A stretch of 48,731 nt of DNA from Candidatus Saccharimonadota bacterium (GCA_017511685.1 JAFWJE010000013.1:1-48731); one strand, 5' to 3'. Shown: positions 34,176-43,275, counted from the stretch's first letter. Translations and numbers: made by a program. Notes: a model not told the origin generated them from the sequence alone.

Positions 34176-34271
34176 ACACGTTCGATAAAATTGAACACGT
34201 CCGCAAAACGTGTTCAATAAAATTGAACACGTATATTGACAAAATTGAACATGTATGCTAATATGTTCAAT
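34176..34271. promoter_or_regulatory. Promoter and three operator-like repeats of the GHKL regulator
   Basis: Repeat unit ATTGAACAYGT and its complement. Site 1 (34176-34200, imperfect), site 2 (34208-34232, perfect 11-bp arms with AAA spacer), site 3 (34244-34271, arms 6 bp apart). TTGACA (34236-34241), 17 bp, TAATAT (34259-34264) lies within site 3, and the start codon follows 7 nt later. Likely autoregulation. Confidence 0.85.
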
Positions 34272-35294
34272 ATGAACGCTAGCCAAAAAATCTTAGATAT
34301 CCTCAAAAACGCCGAGCATCCTCTATCGGCCTTAGAAATCTCAAAGCTCGATGGTACCCCTAGTCGAACTTATACCGCCCATCTGCTATCTAATCTACTT
34401 AAGACCGGCCAAATCCAGCAGCTCCGTCAAGGCAAACACCTCCGCTACTTTGTCTCTACCACTATTTACGAAAAAACTCTACCCCTTAAAAATCTCCACG
34501 AAGACGAAGTCTGGAACGAAATCAGAAAAACTCCAAATTTCATCGCATCTCTCTCGGAACAAGCTGAAACCTCCCTACATTTTGCCTTTACCGAAATGCT
34601 AAACAATGCCATTGACCATTCTAAATCCGGCACCGCATCCATTAAACTAGAGTTCGTCAAAGAAGACGTCGCCTTTACCATCAGAGATTACGGCATCGGC
34701 GTGTTTAACAGCTTACAAGCCAAGAAAAACTACCCCGACACCATCACGGCCATCCAAGAATTAGTAAAAGGCAAAAACACTTCCGACCCCATCCACCACT
34801 CAGGAGAAGGCATCTTCTGGACTTCAAAAATCGCCGACTATTTTGAATTAAAAAGCTTCAATTACAGCCTAATCATTGATAATACTATCAATGATTACAC
34901 TATCATACCCCTCAGCGAACCAATCCTCGGAACAGAGGTAACTTTCCGCATCAACCAACATTCAGAAAAATCCATCCGCGAACTTTTTCATCAATATGCC
35001 ATTGACAAAAACAGTCTGTCTTTAGATGCTACTACCATACCCATTAAACTCTACGACCTCGGCGCAGCCTGGATTTCTCGTTCTCAAGCCAAAAAACTCC
35101 TCTCTGGTCTTGAGAAATACAAAAAAATTATTTTTGACTTTAACGGCGTAGATTTAATCGGTCAGGGTTTTGCCGACGAAATTTTCCGTGTCTTCAAAAA
35201 TGCCCATCAAGACATTATTTTAGAACCCATCAACATGAATGACACTATCGCCATCCTCGTAAACGACGCCATATCAAACACAAACGCCGTCTAG
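34272..35294 (+). CDS. wHTH - GHKL ATPase - STAS-like (DUF4325) regulator
   Basis: 340 residues from the ATG at 34272. Residues about 1-65 form a winged helix (ALEISKLDG, LSNLLKTGQIQQLRQGKHLRYF). Residues about 90-215 are a GHKL ATPase (FTEMLNNAIDHSKSG is the N box, RDYGIGVFNS the G1 box, HHSGEGIFWTSKIAD a later box). The C-terminal 100 residues look like a STAS-like DUF4325 domain (KKIIFDFNGVDLIGQGFADEIFRVF). A regulator that may switch DNA binding by nucleotide state. Three operator-like repeats lie over its promoter. Leaderless. Confidence 0.85.
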   Translation: MNASQKILDILKNAEHPLSALEISKLDGTPSRTYTAHLLSNLLKTGQIQQLRQGKHLRYFVSTTIYEKTLPLKNLHEDEVWNEIRKTPNFIASLSEQAETSLHFAFTEMLNNAIDHSKSGTASIKLEFVKEDVAFTIRDYGIGVFNSLQAKKNYPDTITAIQELVKGKNTSDPIHHSGEGIFWTSKIADYFELKSFNYSLIIDNTINDYTIIPLSEPILGTEVTFRINQHSEKSIRELFHQYAIDKNSLSLDATTIPIKLYDLGAAWISRSQAKKLLSGLEKYKKIIFDFNGVDLIGQGFADEIFRVFKNAHQDIILEPINMNDTIAILVNDAISNTNAV

Positions 35295-35343
35295 CCCGCC
35301 AGTCTATTTTATGATAAAATAATACTATCTAAACGGAGTAACT

Positions 35344-37956
35344 ATGAAATTCGCGACATCCTACGAACCAGGGAACTATGAACCAGATATTTACGCAGCC
35401 TGGGAAGCTGCTGATGAGTTTTTACCCGGCGGCAAAGTCGGCGCTGACAACGGAGACCAGCCCGCCAGCCAAGCCAGCTACAGCATTGTCATGCCTCCAC
35501 CTAACGCCAACGGCAATCTCCACATCGGCCACGCTCTCACCATCGCCCTAGAGGATAGCCTCACCCGTTACCACCGTTTGAAGGGAGATCTCACCTGGTA
35601 CATCCCCGGCGCCGACCATGCCGGCTTTGAAACTTGGGTCGTCTATGAACGCGCCCTGGAAAAAGAAGGCCACACCCGTTTTGAGTACAGTCGCGATGAA
35701 CTCTATGCCCGGGTTTGGAACTTCGTTGAAGAGCAACGCGGTAATATGGAACTCCAAATTCGCGCCCTCGGCGCCTCTTGTTCGTGGAAAGACCTCACCT
35801 TCACCCTTGACGAAAACGTCATCCGCCGCACCTACGCCACCTTTGAAAAAATGTGGCAAGACGGCATGATTTACAGAGGTGAGAAACTCGTCAATTACTG
35901 TCCAAAACACCAGACTGCCTTTGCTGATATTGAAGTTGAACACCAAGACGAAAAAGGCCACCTCTGGGATATTGCCTACCCACTTACTAACCCTACTAAA
36001 GACAGGGAAGAAATCATCGTTTCCACCACCCGCCCAGAAACTCTCTTCGGCGACACCGCTGTTGCCGTCAACCCAGAGGACGAGCGCTACCAAGGCTTCA
36101 TCGGCCAGACTGTCAAACTCCCGCTTACCGACAGGGAAATACCTATCATCGCTGACGAACATGCCGACCCAGAATACGGCACTGGCGCCGTCAAAATCAC
36201 CCCTGCTCATGACTATGACGATTTTGAAGTTGGCACCCGCCACAACCTGCCAAAAGTCCAGGTCATTGGCCCAGATGGCACTATGCTAGATACTGCCGGC
36301 CCAGATTACGCCGGCCTCACCACCACCGAATGTCGCAAAAAAGTCTTAAAAGATCTCAAACAAAACGATCTCCTAAGGGGCGAAAAGGGAATCGTCCACT
36401 CTGTCGCCCACTGTTACAAGTGCGGTACCGTCATTGAGCCAACCTTGAAAGACCAGTGGTTTATCGATGTCAAACGCCTTGCCAGAACCGCCATCAATCA
36501 TCTAGAAAAAGACGAAATCAAGTTCCATCCTGCCAGCAAAAAACAGGTCTTAATCAACTACCTAGAAGGCTTAAAAGATTGGAATATTTCCCGCCAAATT
36601 CCTTGGGGTATTGCCATCCCAATGTTTAAAAATCCCGAAACCGGCGAGTGGATTTTTGACACCCGCACCAATCTCCAAGAAATCGAAATCGGCGGCGTTC
36701 GCTATATCCGCGATGAGGATACTTTTGATACCTGGTTCTCCAGCTCCCACTGGCCAATCGTCTGTACTAACTGGGAAGAAGGCGCAGAAAATCCTTATTA
36801 TCCGCTAAACGTCATGGAAACCGGCGCCGACATCCTCTTTGCTTGGGTCGCCCGTATGATTATGATGGGCCTCTACGTCACCGGGGAAGTGCCGTTTAAG
36901 GAAGTTTATCTCCACGGCCTTGTCCTAGATGAACACGGCCAGAAGATGAGTAAATCTAAAGGCAACGTTATCAACCCAATGGATATGATTGCCAAATACG
37001 GCTCCGACGCCCTCCGCCTTGGCATTTTAAGGGGTCGCTCCGCCGGTATGAACCAGGCCTTCTCTGAGCAATCCGTCGTCGCCGGCCGCAACCTCGCTAA
37101 TAAGCTCTGGAATATCTCTCGCTTCGTCCAGGCCATCATCGATGAAGCCGAAGTTGAGGATACTATCGAGCCTACCACCGAAAACCCCGGTGAAGATTGG
37201 ATTTGCCGCGAGATTAACGAAACCCGCTGGCAGCTAGAATCCCAGTTTAAGAATTACCGCTTTGCCGAGGCTGTTGAAAACCTCACCAACCTCATCTGGG
37301 ACAAATACGCCGACTGGTTCATTGAGACCGAGAAAATCTACAAAAACACCGGCCTTCTCCGCACCACTCTAGAAGCCATCTTAAAAATGCTTCATCCTTT
37401 TGCCCCATTTGTCACTGAGACTATCTGGCAAAACCTTTCCTGGACTACTGGCTTCTTAATGTCGCAGAATTGGCCTGAGGACCTTCAATTTGACCCTATC
37501 AGCGCCGAGAATTACGAAAAGCTTATGTTAACCGTCTCTACGGTTAGAGGCACCTTGCAGGCCCTCTCAGAGGCTCACAAGGGCTTTGATAAGGCCGAGA
37601 CCAGCCTGCTATTTGGCGACGACAGCCTAGTAGATGATAATCAGTTCCTCATCCAAAAGCTCACCGGTGTCAAATCCGTCACTTCCGCCGCCGGCCAACC
37701 AAGAGGCCTCCGCCTTGCCATCGCAAACCAAGAGGTTTACCTCGATGTCGCCGAGGACGTCGTCAAATCTTACCAAAACGCCCTCGAAACCAAAATCTTA
37801 AAAATCGGCAAAGAACTAGACGCCTTGAATCTCCGCATGATGAACCCAAACTACGTCGACAAAGCCCCAGCCAGCCTCGTCAACGAAACTAGAAACCTCA
37901 TCGAAGAAAAACAAACCCTGATAGAAAACCTCAAAAAAGAGCTCGAAGTCATCTAA
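35344..37956 (+). CDS. valS: Valyl-tRNA synthetase
   Basis: 870 residues. It charges tRNA-Val and edits Thr-tRNA. Class I signatures: PPPNANGNLHIGHAL (HIGH) and KMSKSKGNVINPMDM. The editing domain has STTRPETLFGDTAVAVNP and GTGAVKITPAHDYDDFEVG. The C-terminal coiled coil (about 825-870) ends KKELEVI. The ATG follows an ACGGAGTAACT site. The 3' side is filled by giant hairpin 2. Confidence 0.97.
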   Translation: MKFATSYEPGNYEPDIYAAWEAADEFLPGGKVGADNGDQPASQASYSIVMPPPNANGNLHIGHALTIALEDSLTRYHRLKGDLTWYIPGADHAGFETWVVYERALEKEGHTRFEYSRDELYARVWNFVEEQRGNMELQIRALGASCSWKDLTFTLDENVIRRTYATFEKMWQDGMIYRGEKLVNYCPKHQTAFADIEVEHQDEKGHLWDIAYPLTNPTKDREEIIVSTTRPETLFGDTAVAVNPEDERYQGFIGQTVKLPLTDREIPIIADEHADPEYGTGAVKITPAHDYDDFEVGTRHNLPKVQVIGPDGTMLDTAGPDYAGLTTTECRKKVLKDLKQNDLLRGEKGIVHSVAHCYKCGTVIEPTLKDQWFIDVKRLARTAINHLEKDEIKFHPASKKQVLINYLEGLKDWNISRQIPWGIAIPMFKNPETGEWIFDTRTNLQEIEIGGVRYIRDEDTFDTWFSSSHWPIVCTNWEEGAENPYYPLNVMETGADILFAWVARMIMMGLYVTGEVPFKEVYLHGLVLDEHGQKMSKSKGNVINPMDMIAKYGSDALRLGILRGRSAGMNQAFSEQSVVAGRNLANKLWNISRFVQAIIDEAEVEDTIEPTTENPGEDWICREINETRWQLESQFKNYRFAEAVENLTNLIWDKYADWFIETEKIYKNTGLLRTTLEAILKMLHPFAPFVTETIWQNLSWTTGFLMSQNWPEDLQFDPISAENYEKLMLTVSTVRGTLQALSEAHKGFDKAETSLLFGDDSLVDDNQFLIQKLTGVKSVTSAAGQPRGLRLAIANQEVYLDVAEDVVKSYQNALETKILKIGKELDALNLRMMNPNYVDKAPASLVNETRNLIEEKQTLIENLKKELEVI

Positions 37957-37957
37957 T

Positions 37958-38171
37958 CAAAAATAAATGGGTGTCGAAAGGTTTTTTGCGCTACGTCGGT
38001 TTTGCTGAACATTTTGCGAACCAAGTCAAAAATCAGTCTGGTACGGCTCGAGTACGCGTCCCATCCGCGGCGGAGAGCCGACTAACAGACTGATTTTGAC
38101 TTGACGTGAGCAAACCGTTCAGTAAAACTGATGTGAGCAAAAACCTGTAAGACAGGCCCCATTTATTTTTG
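37958..38171. repeat. Giant intergenic hairpin 2
   Basis: 214 bp imperfect palindrome filling the gap between valS and the HIT gene. Outer arms CAAAAATAAATGGG (37958-37971) and CCCATTTATTTTTG (38158-38171); then AGGTTTTTTGC with GCAAAAACCT; then CGGTTTTGCTGAAC with GTTCAGTAAAACTG; inner AAGTCAAAAATCAGTCTG with CAGACTGATTTTGACTT (38023-38040, 38086-38102). Confidence 0.88.
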
Positions 38172-38175
38172 GATT

Positions 38176-38550
38176 TTAGAACTTCAGCTTCTCTTGGATT
38201 TCTTTCATGTCAGCATCAGATAGTTTCACCTGCCGCCCATGCTTCCACGTCGGATCATGCGGCATTAGATGCACATGTGCATGCGGCACATCCGTCCCGA
38301 TTACCTTCAAAAGCGTCCGCGCACCTAGCACTTCTTCCATCCGCACCGCCACTTTCCGCACCGTCTCCCATAGAGCCGCATAATCCTCCGGCGGCAGCTC
38401 ATACACCTTATCCACCTCTGTTTTCGGAATCACCAGCGTATGTCCCGGCGTCTCCGGCGCAATGTCTAAGAAGGCCATCGTCCGCTCATCTTCATAGATT
38501 TTATAACACGGGATTTCCCCCGCCACAATTTTAGAAAAAACACTACTCAT
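38176..38550 (-). CDS. HIT-family (HinT-like) nucleotide hydrolase
   Basis: About 124 residues from MSSVFSKIVAGEIPCYKIYE. The histidine triad is HAHVHLMP (about 94-101), with ETPGHTLVIPK earlier. HinT enzymes cleave aminoacyl or lysyl adenylates and similar phosphoramidates. The upstream TTG at 38556 is not needed: TATAAT (38557-38562) ends 6 nt before the ATG at 38548-38550, suggesting a leaderless start. Confidence 0.92.
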   Translation of the reverse strand: MSSVFSKIVAGEIPCYKIYEDERTMAFLDIAPETPGHTLVIPKTEVDKVYELPPEDYAALWETVRKVAVRMEEVLGARTLLKVIGTDVPHAHVHLMPHDPTWKHGRQVKLSDADMKEIQEKLKF

Positions 38551-38625
38551 ACCCAAATTATACCAAGTATTAAAACTTTTTCAAAATATGCTATAATTAA
38601 GCCAACTAAGTATAAGGATTTTTAA

Positions 38626-39783
38626 ATGGACCCATCCAAGCCATCAAATGAACCGGCACCAGAAATGCCGACTAAGACAGAAGCAGAAACCTCGGCGCCA
38701 ACAGAAACGCCAACAACGCCAACCGAGATGCCGACCGAGACAGAAGCGCCAAAAGAAACCTCAACAGAGACAGAAATCGCTACATCTCCTCAGCCAATTA
38801 CCCCTACCAAACCAACCGACAAAAAGAAAATTATTGCTCTCGTTGTGGTCCTCGTTCTCATTGTTGCAACCTTAGCAACCGTCTTAATTGTTCAAAACCT
38901 CAATAATCGCAGTACCAAATCAACCAACACCGCCCCTCAAACATCCTCTGATGAAACCATTGATGACTCCGAAGACAATTGCGAAGATTCCAACTCGGAC
39001 GATTGCAGAACATCAGAATCGTCGTCTGAACAATCATCCTCAGAAGTCGTCACCAAAGATACCAAAGAAGAAGTCAAATCTCTCATGGAGACCTTCAAAT
39101 CTGCCGCTGAATCTGCTGCCGTAAACACTTTTGGCCAATCCATAGACCTCTCCATTACATATTACGATAACGGTGGCGTTTCTTATAAATTCGACGGCGC
39201 AAAAGTCGCCACCCCTACTACTGGCGTTTATTTACTATCTACTGCTAATACTTCCAATTCGGACACTCCTATCGTAGAAACAATGGACCGCGCCATCACT
39301 GCAAAAGCCAAAGAACTAGGCTTTATTGAATATACCGAGGTCATCTACAATCTCATGGAACGTCCAGCTTATTACCTTCCATCATCTCAAATTATTTGTA
39401 CTGGAATCGATATTGGTACCCTCTATAGCATTGAAATTGGCTGCGCCTCTACTTCATGGCATACACAGGAATCCATCGACCTCGCCAATCAGCTTGCCGA
39501 TGCCTACTACGCAAAAGTCGGTAACTACCCTTATAGCGTCAACGCTACCTCTCCAAAAATTGAAAATAGTCCGTATCACCCATACCAAAGAATGGAAACC
39601 GCAACGCTTGGCGCCGCCTTGCTATTTTATCGCACCTCCCCAGATGCGACATGGCAATTCTTTAAAGCCACCCAGGCTGCGTTATCTTGTGACGAGTTTA
39701 ACACTCCTGACCTCCGCCGCGCTTTCGCCGGCACCACCTGTGTTACTAACGGCTACCAACAAGCTACCGTCACCGCCGATTAA
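38626..39783 (+). CDS. Membrane-anchored protein with Pro/Thr/Glu head
   Basis: 385 residues. The cytoplasmic head (1-65) is made of Pro, Thr and Glu repeats (EMPTKTEAETSAPTETPTTP). A transmembrane helix follows (about 70-92), then a Ser/Asp/Glu-rich linker (about 100-150) and a globular external domain with several cysteines, ending TCVTNGYQQATVTAD. No family recognised. The low-complexity head on the inner side resembles the pilin-like gene at 24086, so both may belong to a shared surface design. Confidence 0.65.
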   Translation: MDPSKPSNEPAPEMPTKTEAETSAPTETPTTPTEMPTETEAPKETSTETEIATSPQPITPTKPTDKKKIIALVVVLVLIVATLATVLIVQNLNNRSTKSTNTAPQTSSDETIDDSEDNCEDSNSDDCRTSESSSEQSSSEVVTKDTKEEVKSLMETFKSAAESAAVNTFGQSIDLSITYYDNGGVSYKFDGAKVATPTTGVYLLSTANTSNSDTPIVETMDRAITAKAKELGFIEYTEVIYNLMERPAYYLPSSQIICTGIDIGTLYSIEIGCASTSWHTQESIDLANQLADAYYAKVGNYPYSVNATSPKIENSPYHPYQRMETATLGAALLFYRTSPDATWQFFKATQAALSCDEFNTPDLRRAFAGTTCVTNGYQQATVTAD

Positions 39784-39787
39784 TCCT

Positions 39788-40006
39788 ATGTTAATCTCTG
39801 TAAAAGTCAAACCAGGCTCAAAAATCGGACCAAAGTTAGAACAAGTAGGCGACAACGAATATGTCGCCTACCTCCGCGCCCGCGCACACGACGGGGAAGC
39901 TAACGCAGCCCTACTAAAATTACTAGCAGACCATTTTGACGTGCCAAAAACTTCTGTCATTATCAAAACCGGCCAAACCTCCAGAACCAAACTCATAGAA
40001 ATCTAA
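39788..40006 (+). CDS. DUF167/YggU-family protein
   Basis: 72 residues. MLISVKVKPGSKIGPKLEQV, then RARAHDGEANAALLKLLADHFDVPKTSV, is the DUF167 pattern; the function is unknown. It starts 5 bp after the stop of the previous gene. The ATG at 39788 lies inside a longer out-of-register frame of no interest. Confidence 0.88.
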   Translation: MLISVKVKPGSKIGPKLEQVGDNEYVAYLRARAHDGEANAALLKLLADHFDVPKTSVIIKTGQTSRTKLIEI

Positions 40007-40170
40007 TTTGGCAGAAATGTCTAGGCAAAATTCAAACACATATATTTGCAAAAACAATAATATATGATATAATGTAAACATAGCTACCGTTCTAGCTAGC
40101 ATCTTTTTGAAATTTTTGGTAACATAAATAGCCAAAAAGTACTTTTAATACGATGAAGGAGGGGATTGTG

Positions 40171-40356
40171 ATGAAAGATTTAACAAAAATACTTCTTGAT
40201 ACTTCCTTAAACCCCGAAACAAGGGTTTATAGAATCGCACGTGAGCTTCGCGAGAATAACCGAATCAACGACGAATTATGGTATGCAATATTAGATTTAA
40301 AAGAAAAGCATTTCAAGGACATTCTATTCGAAGAAAACGAACAACAAATGTTATAA
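40171..40356 (+). CDS. Small charged protein, unknown
   Basis: About 61 residues, starting MKDLTKILLDTSLNPETRVY. An AGGAGGGG site lies before it, so the ATG at 40171 (or GTG at 40168) is preferred over the ATG at 40153, which overlaps the ribosome site. A TATAAT is visible near 40068. No family recognised. It begins the AT-rich accessory region. Confidence 0.65.
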   Translation: MKDLTKILLDTSLNPETRVYRIARELRENNRINDELWYAILDLKEKHFKDILFEENEQQML

Positions 40357-40400
40357 TATATCCACAGTAGTTTTGCTAAGCTCTTTGAAAGGATGGTGAT

Positions 40401-40688
40401 ATGATGACAATCTATGAACGAATCGCAGACGAAATCTTTCTAGCTGATGCTCCACTAAATTCTCAGAATCAAAATCCCGAGTACAGAGAGTACCATCGTC
40501 AAACGGCCAATTGGCTAAAAGAATTAGTAGCGTATCGTAAGGCTGTGTCGAATATCCGTCACGAAATAGATAAGTGGCACGACAGAAAACATAGCAATCT
40601 GACGGATATACAATACCTTATTCTAAAAGACATTATCGACGAATATCTACCCAGAGAAAGCGAGGTGATATTGAATGACTACAACTAA
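40401..40688 (+). CDS. Small soluble protein, unknown
   Basis: 95 residues, helical and charged (WLKELVAYRKAVSNIRHEIDKWHD). GGATGGTGAT precedes the ATGATG pair. No family recognised. It is 44 bp after the previous small gene, and a very short ORF overlaps its 3' end. Confidence 0.65.
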   Translation: MMTIYERIADEIFLADAPLNSQNQNPEYREYHRQTANWLKELVAYRKAVSNIRHEIDKWHDRKHSNLTDIQYLILKDIIDEYLPRESEVILNDYN

Positions 40689-40737
40689 ATGTATCTGGTT
40701 GGCATGCATTGCCGGCCCAGAAAGCCTCGACGACTAA
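40675..40737 (+). CDS. Candidate 20-residue peptide
   Basis: MTTTKCIWLACIAGPESLDD, starting inside the end of the previous gene. GAGGTG lies 7 nt before the ATG, and a strong terminator starts 11 bp after the stop. Coupled translation is plausible but there is no homology evidence. Confidence 0.35.
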   Translation: MTTTKCIWLACIAGPESLDD

Positions 40738-40748
40738 CCATCCCCTCA

Positions 40749-40771
40749 GGTGGCCTTTAGGCCACCTTTTT
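40749..40771 (+). terminator. Rho-independent terminator
   Basis: GGTGGCC, TTTA loop, GGCCACC and five T. Ends the two- or three-gene small-protein operon. Confidence 0.9.
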
Positions 40772-40784
40772 CATTCATAAAAAA

Positions 40785-40813
40785 TGGCGGAAGCGTCTGG
40801 ACGAAGTTCAAAA
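40785..40813 (+). repeat. 29-bp intergenic repeat, copy A
   Basis: Begins TGGCGGAAGCGTCTGGACG and ends near GTTCAAAAC. It starts 13 bp after the terminator. Copies B, C and D are at 43247, 44206 and 45449 in the same orientation. Confidence 0.8.
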
Positions 40814-40877
40814 CATTCTATAAAGATTTATAATATTTAAAAAGTAACGGATATTTTTCTTTGTTTCATTAGATTAG

Positions 40878-40906
40878 TTGATTTTCCTACTAAAAAGTGA
40901 TATAAT
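40878..40906 (+). promoter_or_regulatory. Promoter of hppA
   Basis: TTGATT (40878-40883), 17 bp, TATAAT (40901-40906). Start of transcription is expected near 40913, giving a 137-nt leader. Confidence 0.75.
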
Positions 40907-40912
40907 GCCAAA

Positions 40913-41049
40913 GATGTGACAAAATCACATTACGGGCTATCGAGCGAGCTCGCAAACTAACCAGTTGGCGAGTAATACTCGCCGGTAACTCATTAACGGC
41001 GGGCAAGTAATTGCTCGCCTTTGTTCTTTAACAGAAAGGAGGAAACCTT
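40913..41049 (+). promoter_or_regulatory. Structured leader of hppA (riboswitch-like candidate)
   Basis: Hairpins ATGTGA-TCACAT (40914-40930), GCGAG-CTCGC (40944-40953), GGCGAGTAATACTCGCC (40967-40983) and GGCGGGC...GCTCGCC (40998-41019), the last followed by TTTGTTCTTT. GCGAG and CTCGC arms recur, so alternative pairings are possible. AAGGAGG at 41036-41042. I match it to no known riboswitch class. Confidence 0.55.
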
Positions 41050-43182
41050 ATGTTGTTACAGCACGTGTATTACGCAACTTTCGCAGTTTTAGTTGTGGCA
41101 GTAGTCTATATGGTATTGCAGTACCGTGGTGTTGTCTCTATGAGCGAAGGCACAAAAAGCATGGCGCTCATGGCAGCACGGATTCGCAAAGGAGCAAGGG
41201 TGTTTGAATTCGAAGTGTGGCAAAAAATCACTATCGCATCGCTTGTTCTGGCGGCCTTAATATACCTATTCGTGGACAAGGCTTCTGCAATCGCTTTTTT
41301 GATGGGTGCAGTGCTCACCACTGCATCTGTCATTATAGGCATGAGCATAGCAACTTATGCAAATGTTAGAGCGTCAGCCATAGCATTAGCTACAATTGAC
41401 GAAGACGATGAAACAGCTGGCGGAAAAACCGTTAGCGCGACAGTAAAAGCCAGCCAGATTTGTGGCATCTCAGTTCAAACAGCTCTAATTCTTGGGTTGG
41501 TTCTGATTGGAGTAATCTGGGGATTCGATCCGATTGCTAAAGCAACTAGCCTTATAAAAATCGAAGGGTTTGAGCTTGTAGCATCTGTCGTCAGGCTTAC
41601 TGCCTATGGTCTCGGTTGGTCAATCGTAGCTATGTTTTGTAGAGTACCGGGTGGTATTTTTACTAAGGCGGCCGACATAGGTGCAGACTTAATTGGCAAA
41701 ATCGAATTCCACTTCAAGGAAGACGACCACCGAAATCCAGCGGTTTTAGCAGACCAGGTAGGCGATAATGTCAATGATGTAGCTGGCAATCAGGCAGATC
41801 TTGGCGAAAGCACTACGGCTACTCCTAGTACAAGTATAATAACGGCAATCACAATGTATTCCACAGGATCAATAGCTGTTCTCGAAGGAGCAATAGCATA
41901 TCCTTTTATTGTATTGACAGGTGGGCTGATCAGTAGTATGATTGGTCTTTATTATGCTTCGCACGCTAAGAAGAGTAAAAACCCGGCACACCAAATCAAC
42001 ATGTCAATGTATATTGCAGCTGGTGGCTCGCTTCTTGCAAGCTTAATAGCTTCATATATATGTTTTTATGGCAATAGTCCAGTAGATTTTAAAGCTGGAT
42101 GGATGTCTCCGTTCCTTAGCACAATCTTTGGTATCGTTGCTGGAGTTGGAGTTGGGTTAATTGCTCAAAGGTTCACTGATATGGACAGCTGGTGGGCGAA
42201 ATATATTGCTGAAAGAGCTGATAAAGGCCCTGCTATAGCGTCTTCCTTAGCTCAAGCTGCTGGCTGGATCTCCTGCCTTCCGGAAGTTGGGCTGGTACTT
42301 TTAATGTCATATTTTGCAGAAAAAGTTACTGGACCTTATGGTAGCGCAGTCATGGCTCTTGGTATGTTGTCATTCGTGGCACAGGCAATTGGGGCTGATG
42401 CATTCGGTCCGATTTCCGACAATGCTGGCGGTATTGCAGAAAGTTGTGAATTACCGCCTAAAGTGCGCAAAAGGACGGATAAAAACGACGCCTTTGGTAA
42501 TGAATCAGCAGCAGTAGGTAAGGCATTCGCAATCAGCTCAGCAGCGGCAGTAGTCAAAGCTCAGTTGAATGCCTACGCTATGACTTACAGAGCAACCTCT
42601 CTAAACTTATTAGACGGGGATGTTACTCTCGGTATATTTATTGGCGTCGGAATGATGGCAATGTTCTGTGGACTGTTGGCAAAATTTACGCTCGATGCTG
42701 CAACAGTAATGGCAGACGAATGCCGAAGACAGCTCATGAAACCCGAAGTAAGGTCCGGCGAAGAACTCCCGGACGCAGAAGCCTGTATTAGAATTGCTAC
42801 AAAATACGGCATCAGCAGGATGGTAATACCGGTTGCAATAGTTATTGTGGAGACTTTAGCGGTCGGTTTCATTTTCGGGGCAGATGCTCTCGGCGGTGCA
42901 ATAGGTGGATCGATGTATATCGGCTTCCCGCTGGCCGTTTATTTCAGTAACACAGGCGGTCTGGCAGATAATGTCAAGAAGCGTTTTGAAGCTGAGCTGG
43001 TGACCTGTTTTGGCGATGATGCTGAAAAGTATAATTTAGCTTATTCGGCAGCAATTGTTATAGACACAATCGGCGACTGGATGAAAGACGTAGTAGCTAC
43101 TGCAATTGATATCTTTATGAAAATACAAGGTATACTCGGACTGATGCTCGCACCAGCGTTCAACGCTTATCATCTACTGTAA
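41050..43182 (+). CDS. hppA: Membrane-bound pyrophosphatase (ion pump)
   Basis: 710 residues, about 16 transmembrane helices. It couples pyrophosphate hydrolysis to H+ or Na+ transport. Substrate motifs: ADIGADLIGKIEFH, EDDHRNPAVLADQVGDNVNDVAG, DAFGPISDNAGGIAE and SNTGGLADNVKK. ESAAVGKAF has Ala at the position that is Lys in K+-independent enzymes, suggesting a K+-dependent type. Some residues (DVAGNQADLGE for the usual CAGMGADLFE) are unusual. It has a long structured leader and its own terminator. Confidence 0.93.
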   Translation: MLLQHVYYATFAVLVVAVVYMVLQYRGVVSMSEGTKSMALMAARIRKGARVFEFEVWQKITIASLVLAALIYLFVDKASAIAFLMGAVLTTASVIIGMSIATYANVRASAIALATIDEDDETAGGKTVSATVKASQICGISVQTALILGLVLIGVIWGFDPIAKATSLIKIEGFELVASVVRLTAYGLGWSIVAMFCRVPGGIFTKAADIGADLIGKIEFHFKEDDHRNPAVLADQVGDNVNDVAGNQADLGESTTATPSTSIITAITMYSTGSIAVLEGAIAYPFIVLTGGLISSMIGLYYASHAKKSKNPAHQINMSMYIAAGGSLLASLIASYICFYGNSPVDFKAGWMSPFLSTIFGIVAGVGVGLIAQRFTDMDSWWAKYIAERADKGPAIASSLAQAAGWISCLPEVGLVLLMSYFAEKVTGPYGSAVMALGMLSFVAQAIGADAFGPISDNAGGIAESCELPPKVRKRTDKNDAFGNESAAVGKAFAISSAAAVVKAQLNAYAMTYRATSLNLLDGDVTLGIFIGVGMMAMFCGLLAKFTLDAATVMADECRRQLMKPEVRSGEELPDAEACIRIATKYGISRMVIPVAIVIVETLAVGFIFGADALGGAIGGSMYIGFPLAVYFSNTGGLADNVKKRFEAELVTCFGDDAEKYNLAYSAAIVIDTIGDWMKDVVATAIDIFMKIQGILGLMLAPAFNAYHLL

Positions 43183-43198
43183 TAAGGTTTAGCACATT

Positions 43199-43228
43199 AA
43201 AAGACCCAATGATTTCATTGGGTCTTTT
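43199..43228 (+). terminator. hppA terminator
   Basis: Fourteen-base arms AAAAGACCCAATGA and TCATTGGGTCTTTT around a TT loop, 17 bp after the stop. Confidence 0.9.
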
Positions 43229-43246
43229 TATCTTTCTATAAAAATT

Positions 43247-43275
43247 TGGCGGAAGTGTTTGGACGAAGTTCGAGC
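43247..43275 (+). repeat. 29-bp intergenic repeat, copy B
   Basis: TGGCGGAAGTGTTTGGACG, then AAGTTCGAGC. Starts 18 bp after the terminator stem. Confidence 0.8.
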
